Origin: Streptomyces termitum
GTDB taxonomy: Bacteria; Actinomycetota; Actinomycetes; Streptomycetales; Streptomycetaceae
Reading direction: 5' to 3'
Assembly (NCBI RefSeq): GCF_014650175.1
Contig: NZ_BMUL01000003.1
Coordinates: 124,001-188,000, forward strand
Length of the DNA stretch: 64,000 bases
The notes under the pieces are model-generated. The model was not told where the DNA came from. It made no database searches and saw only the letters and a list, made by a program, of their open reading frames with translations. A program made the translations under genes and the position numbers. Of this stretch, positions 62,520 through 64,000 are shown piece after piece. Each line of letters begins with the position of its first letter. Positions within the stretch are counted from its first letter, which is position 1.

Positions 62520-63647
62520 TCAGAGCCAGCCGTTGCGCTTGAGCGTGCGGTGGATGGTGAAGCAGATGACGGCGATGCCGCCGAGCACCATCGGGTAGCC
62601 GAACCTCCACTGGAGTTCCGGCATGTAGTCGAAGTTCATGCCGTAGACGCCGCAGACCGCCGTGGGGACGGCGACGATCGCCGCCCACGAGGTGATCTTG
62701 CGCATGTCCTCGTTCTGGGCGACGGTCGCCTGCGCCAGGTTGGCCTGGAGGATCGAGTTCAGCAGCTCGTCGAAGCCGACGACCTGCTCCTGGACGCGGG
62801 CCAGGTGGTCGGCGACGTCCCGGAAGTACTTCTGGATGTCCGGGTCCACCAGCCGCATCGGCCGCTCGCTGAGCAGCTGCATCGGCCGCTGGAGCGGGGT
62901 GACCGCCCGCTTGAACTCCAGGACCTCGCGCTTGAGCTGGTAGATGCGGCCGGTGTCGGTGCCGCGCTTGGAGCCCTTGGCGGCCGGCGAGAAGACGTCG
63001 ATCTCCAGCTGGTCGATGTCGAGTTCGACGGCGTCGGCGACCGCGATGTAGCCGTCGACGACGTGGTCGGCGAGGGCGTGCAGGACGGCGGAGGGGCCCT
63101 TGGCGAGCAGCTCGGGCTCGCCCTGGAGGCGGTGGCGGAGGTTGCGCAGGGAGCCCTGGCCGCCGTGCCGGACGGTGATGACGAAGTCGGGGCCGGTGAA
63201 GCACATCACCTCGCCGGTCTCGACGACCTCGCTGGTCGCGGTCAGCTCGGCGTGCTCGACGTAGTGGATCGTCTTGAAGACGGTGAAGAGGGTGTCGTCG
63301 TACCGCTCCAGCTTGGGCCGCTGGTGGGCGTGGACGGCGTCCTCGACGGCGAGCGGGTGCAGCCCGAACTCGGCGGCGATACCGGCGAATTCGGCCTCGG
63401 TGGGCTCGTGGAGCCCGATCCAGGCGAAGCCGCCCTCCTCGCGGACGCGGGACATCGCGCCGCGCGGGGTGAGGCAGGCGCGGTCGTCGACCCGGCGCCC
63501 GTCGCGGTAGACCGCGCAGTCGACGACGGCGCTGGAGGCCGAGTGGTCGCGGGTCGGGTCGTAGTTCGTGTACGTGGTGGGGGTCTTGCGCAGGCTGGGA
63601 CGCAGACTCGGCCGAACGGCCGCGCGCAGGTCACGGATCATCGACAT
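62520..63647 (-). CDS. corA: CorA-type magnesium/cobalt channel
   Basis: A 375-residue protein with the large cytoplasmic N-terminal domain (WIGLHEPTEAEFAGIAAEFG, HPLAVEDAVHAHQRPKLERY). A long stalk helix and two C-terminal transmembrane helices follow. The selectivity motif YGMNF is present near residue 335, and the protein ends with basic HRTLKRNGWL. It mediates Mg2+ (and Co2+) uptake as a pentamer. ATG 63647 follows AAGGAG. It has a possibly structured upstream leader and is grouped with the MgtE_N/DUF1003 pair nearby. Confidence 0.95.
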   Translation of the reverse strand: MSMIRDLRAAVRPSLRPSLRKTPTTYTNYDPTRDHSASSAVVDCAVYRDGRRVDDRACLTPRGAMSRVREEGGFAWIGLHEPTEAEFAGIAAEFGLHPLAVEDAVHAHQRPKLERYDDTLFTVFKTIHYVEHAELTATSEVVETGEVMCFTGPDFVITVRHGGQGSLRNLRHRLQGEPELLAKGPSAVLHALADHVVDGYIAVADAVELDIDQLEIDVFSPAAKGSKRGTDTGRIYQLKREVLEFKRAVTPLQRPMQLLSERPMRLVDPDIQKYFRDVADHLARVQEQVVGFDELLNSILQANLAQATVAQNEDMRKITSWAAIVAVPTAVCGVYGMNFDYMPELQWRFGYPMVLGGIAVICFTIHRTLKRNGWL

Positions 63648-64000
63648 GGGCGTGCTCCTTCACGGACGGGCCGTCGGCGGCCGTGGCACAGCCCGGAATG
63701 GGGACGGGAGGGGAGCGTCGTCCACAAAGCGGGCGGCACCGCGTGGTCACGGCGACGGCGTTCGCAACAGACAGGCAGAGGGGAGGGATGCTCTTCCGTC
63801 GTACGCGAGGCCGGAGAGGGGGGTCCCGAACGGACGGGGACCCGGTGTCACCGGAGGGAGGAACGCACCCGGCTCGGGTGCGGTGCGGCGGAAGAGCGGC
63901 TGGTACTGCCCGATCGACTTCGATCCATCGCAGTCCCACCTCCTCCGGCCGGTCCCTCGTGAGGGATGACGTGTGACGAGCAGTCGGGAAACCCGACCAC
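63648..64000. other. Region upstream of corA with several inverted repeats, no supported gene
   Basis: On the plus strand I see GGGTCCC/GGGGACCC (about 63824-63845), a perfect 8-bp hairpin (63864-63871 with 63875-63882) and TCCCTCGTGAGGGA (63953-63966). Transcribed from the minus strand these would lie in a corA leader if the promoter is distant. A plus-strand frame at 63683-63976 has no family resemblance and implausible composition. Confidence 0.45.

Noticed and set aside
63683..63976. Plus-strand frame at the right edge
   Set aside because: Arg/Gly-rich, no recognisable family, and it crosses several inverted repeats in the corA upstream region.
63648..64000. M-box or ykoK magnesium riboswitch before corA
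   Set aside because: The hairpins do not show the conserved core I know for that class; kept only as an unexplained structured region.

Overview
The window looks like chromosomal core DNA of a Streptomyces or a close relative. G+C is very high, starts are often GTG or TTG, and there are actinobacterial marker genes: a SARP regulator, a PAS/GAF/PP2C/ATPase regulator, the mycothiol gene mshB, FdxA, DUF3117 and a sigE-rseA-htrA-tatB block. I saw no integrase, transposase, CRISPR array or phage gene. Many boundaries are marked by long perfect hairpins, usually without a U-tract.

Layout, left to right. 1-5540: the tail of an unknown gene, a SARP/NB-ARC regulator, a DUF4232 lipoprotein and a DUF4190/septum-formation protein. 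5793-8202: a secreted GH18 chitinase with a DasR-type operator (dre) inside its promoter, divergent from a GntR/UTRA regulator. 8538-13344: a SPOR mini-protein, a NUDIX hydrolase, a small HATPase, a multidomain PP2C phosphatase and a TPM-domain protein. 13558-18184: an LpqW-like lipoprotein and typA. 18614-30521: two complete tandem oligopeptide ABC importers of BldK/Opp type, each in the order SBP-B-C-D-F, followed by a membrane protein and an S9 peptidase.

33918-45267 is mostly housekeeping: mshB, a DUF6113 membrane protein, a large proline-rich wall-binding-type protein, a divergent tRNA-Gly(GCC)-like gene with an overlong acceptor helix, an inositol-monophosphatase-like protein missing metal-site residues, a SirB1-like protein, a GNAT enzyme, fdxA, dapC, a small secreted protein, a lysozyme-like protein and dapE. 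dapC and dapE supply diaminopimelate for cell wall and lysine. 45346-52834 holds a LOG-family enzyme, a secreted M9 collagenase, folP2, a DivIVA-like protein, tag, an enoyl-CoA hydratase, DUF3117 and an O-methyltransferase.

52977-63647 is an envelope-stress and secretion block: ECF sigma factor, zinc anti-sigma factor, HtrA protease and TatB, then Mrp, a DUF1003 protein, an MgtE_N/CBS protein, a lipoprotein and CorA. From memory, this gene set and much of its order match Mycobacterium tuberculosis from typA/lpqW (Rv1165-Rv1166) through mshB, fdxC/dapC, dapE, folP2, tag, Rv1211 and sigE-rseA-htrA-tatB to mrp and corA (Rv1239c). The region is therefore mainly an ancient actinobacterial backbone. 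The opp operons, chitinase and collagenase look like lineage-specific insertions. The most unusual items are the tRNA-like gene, the altered IMPase, the insertion in the LpqW-like protein, the paired opp operons with matching intercistronic hairpins, and the overlapping divergent leaderless promoters at dapE.
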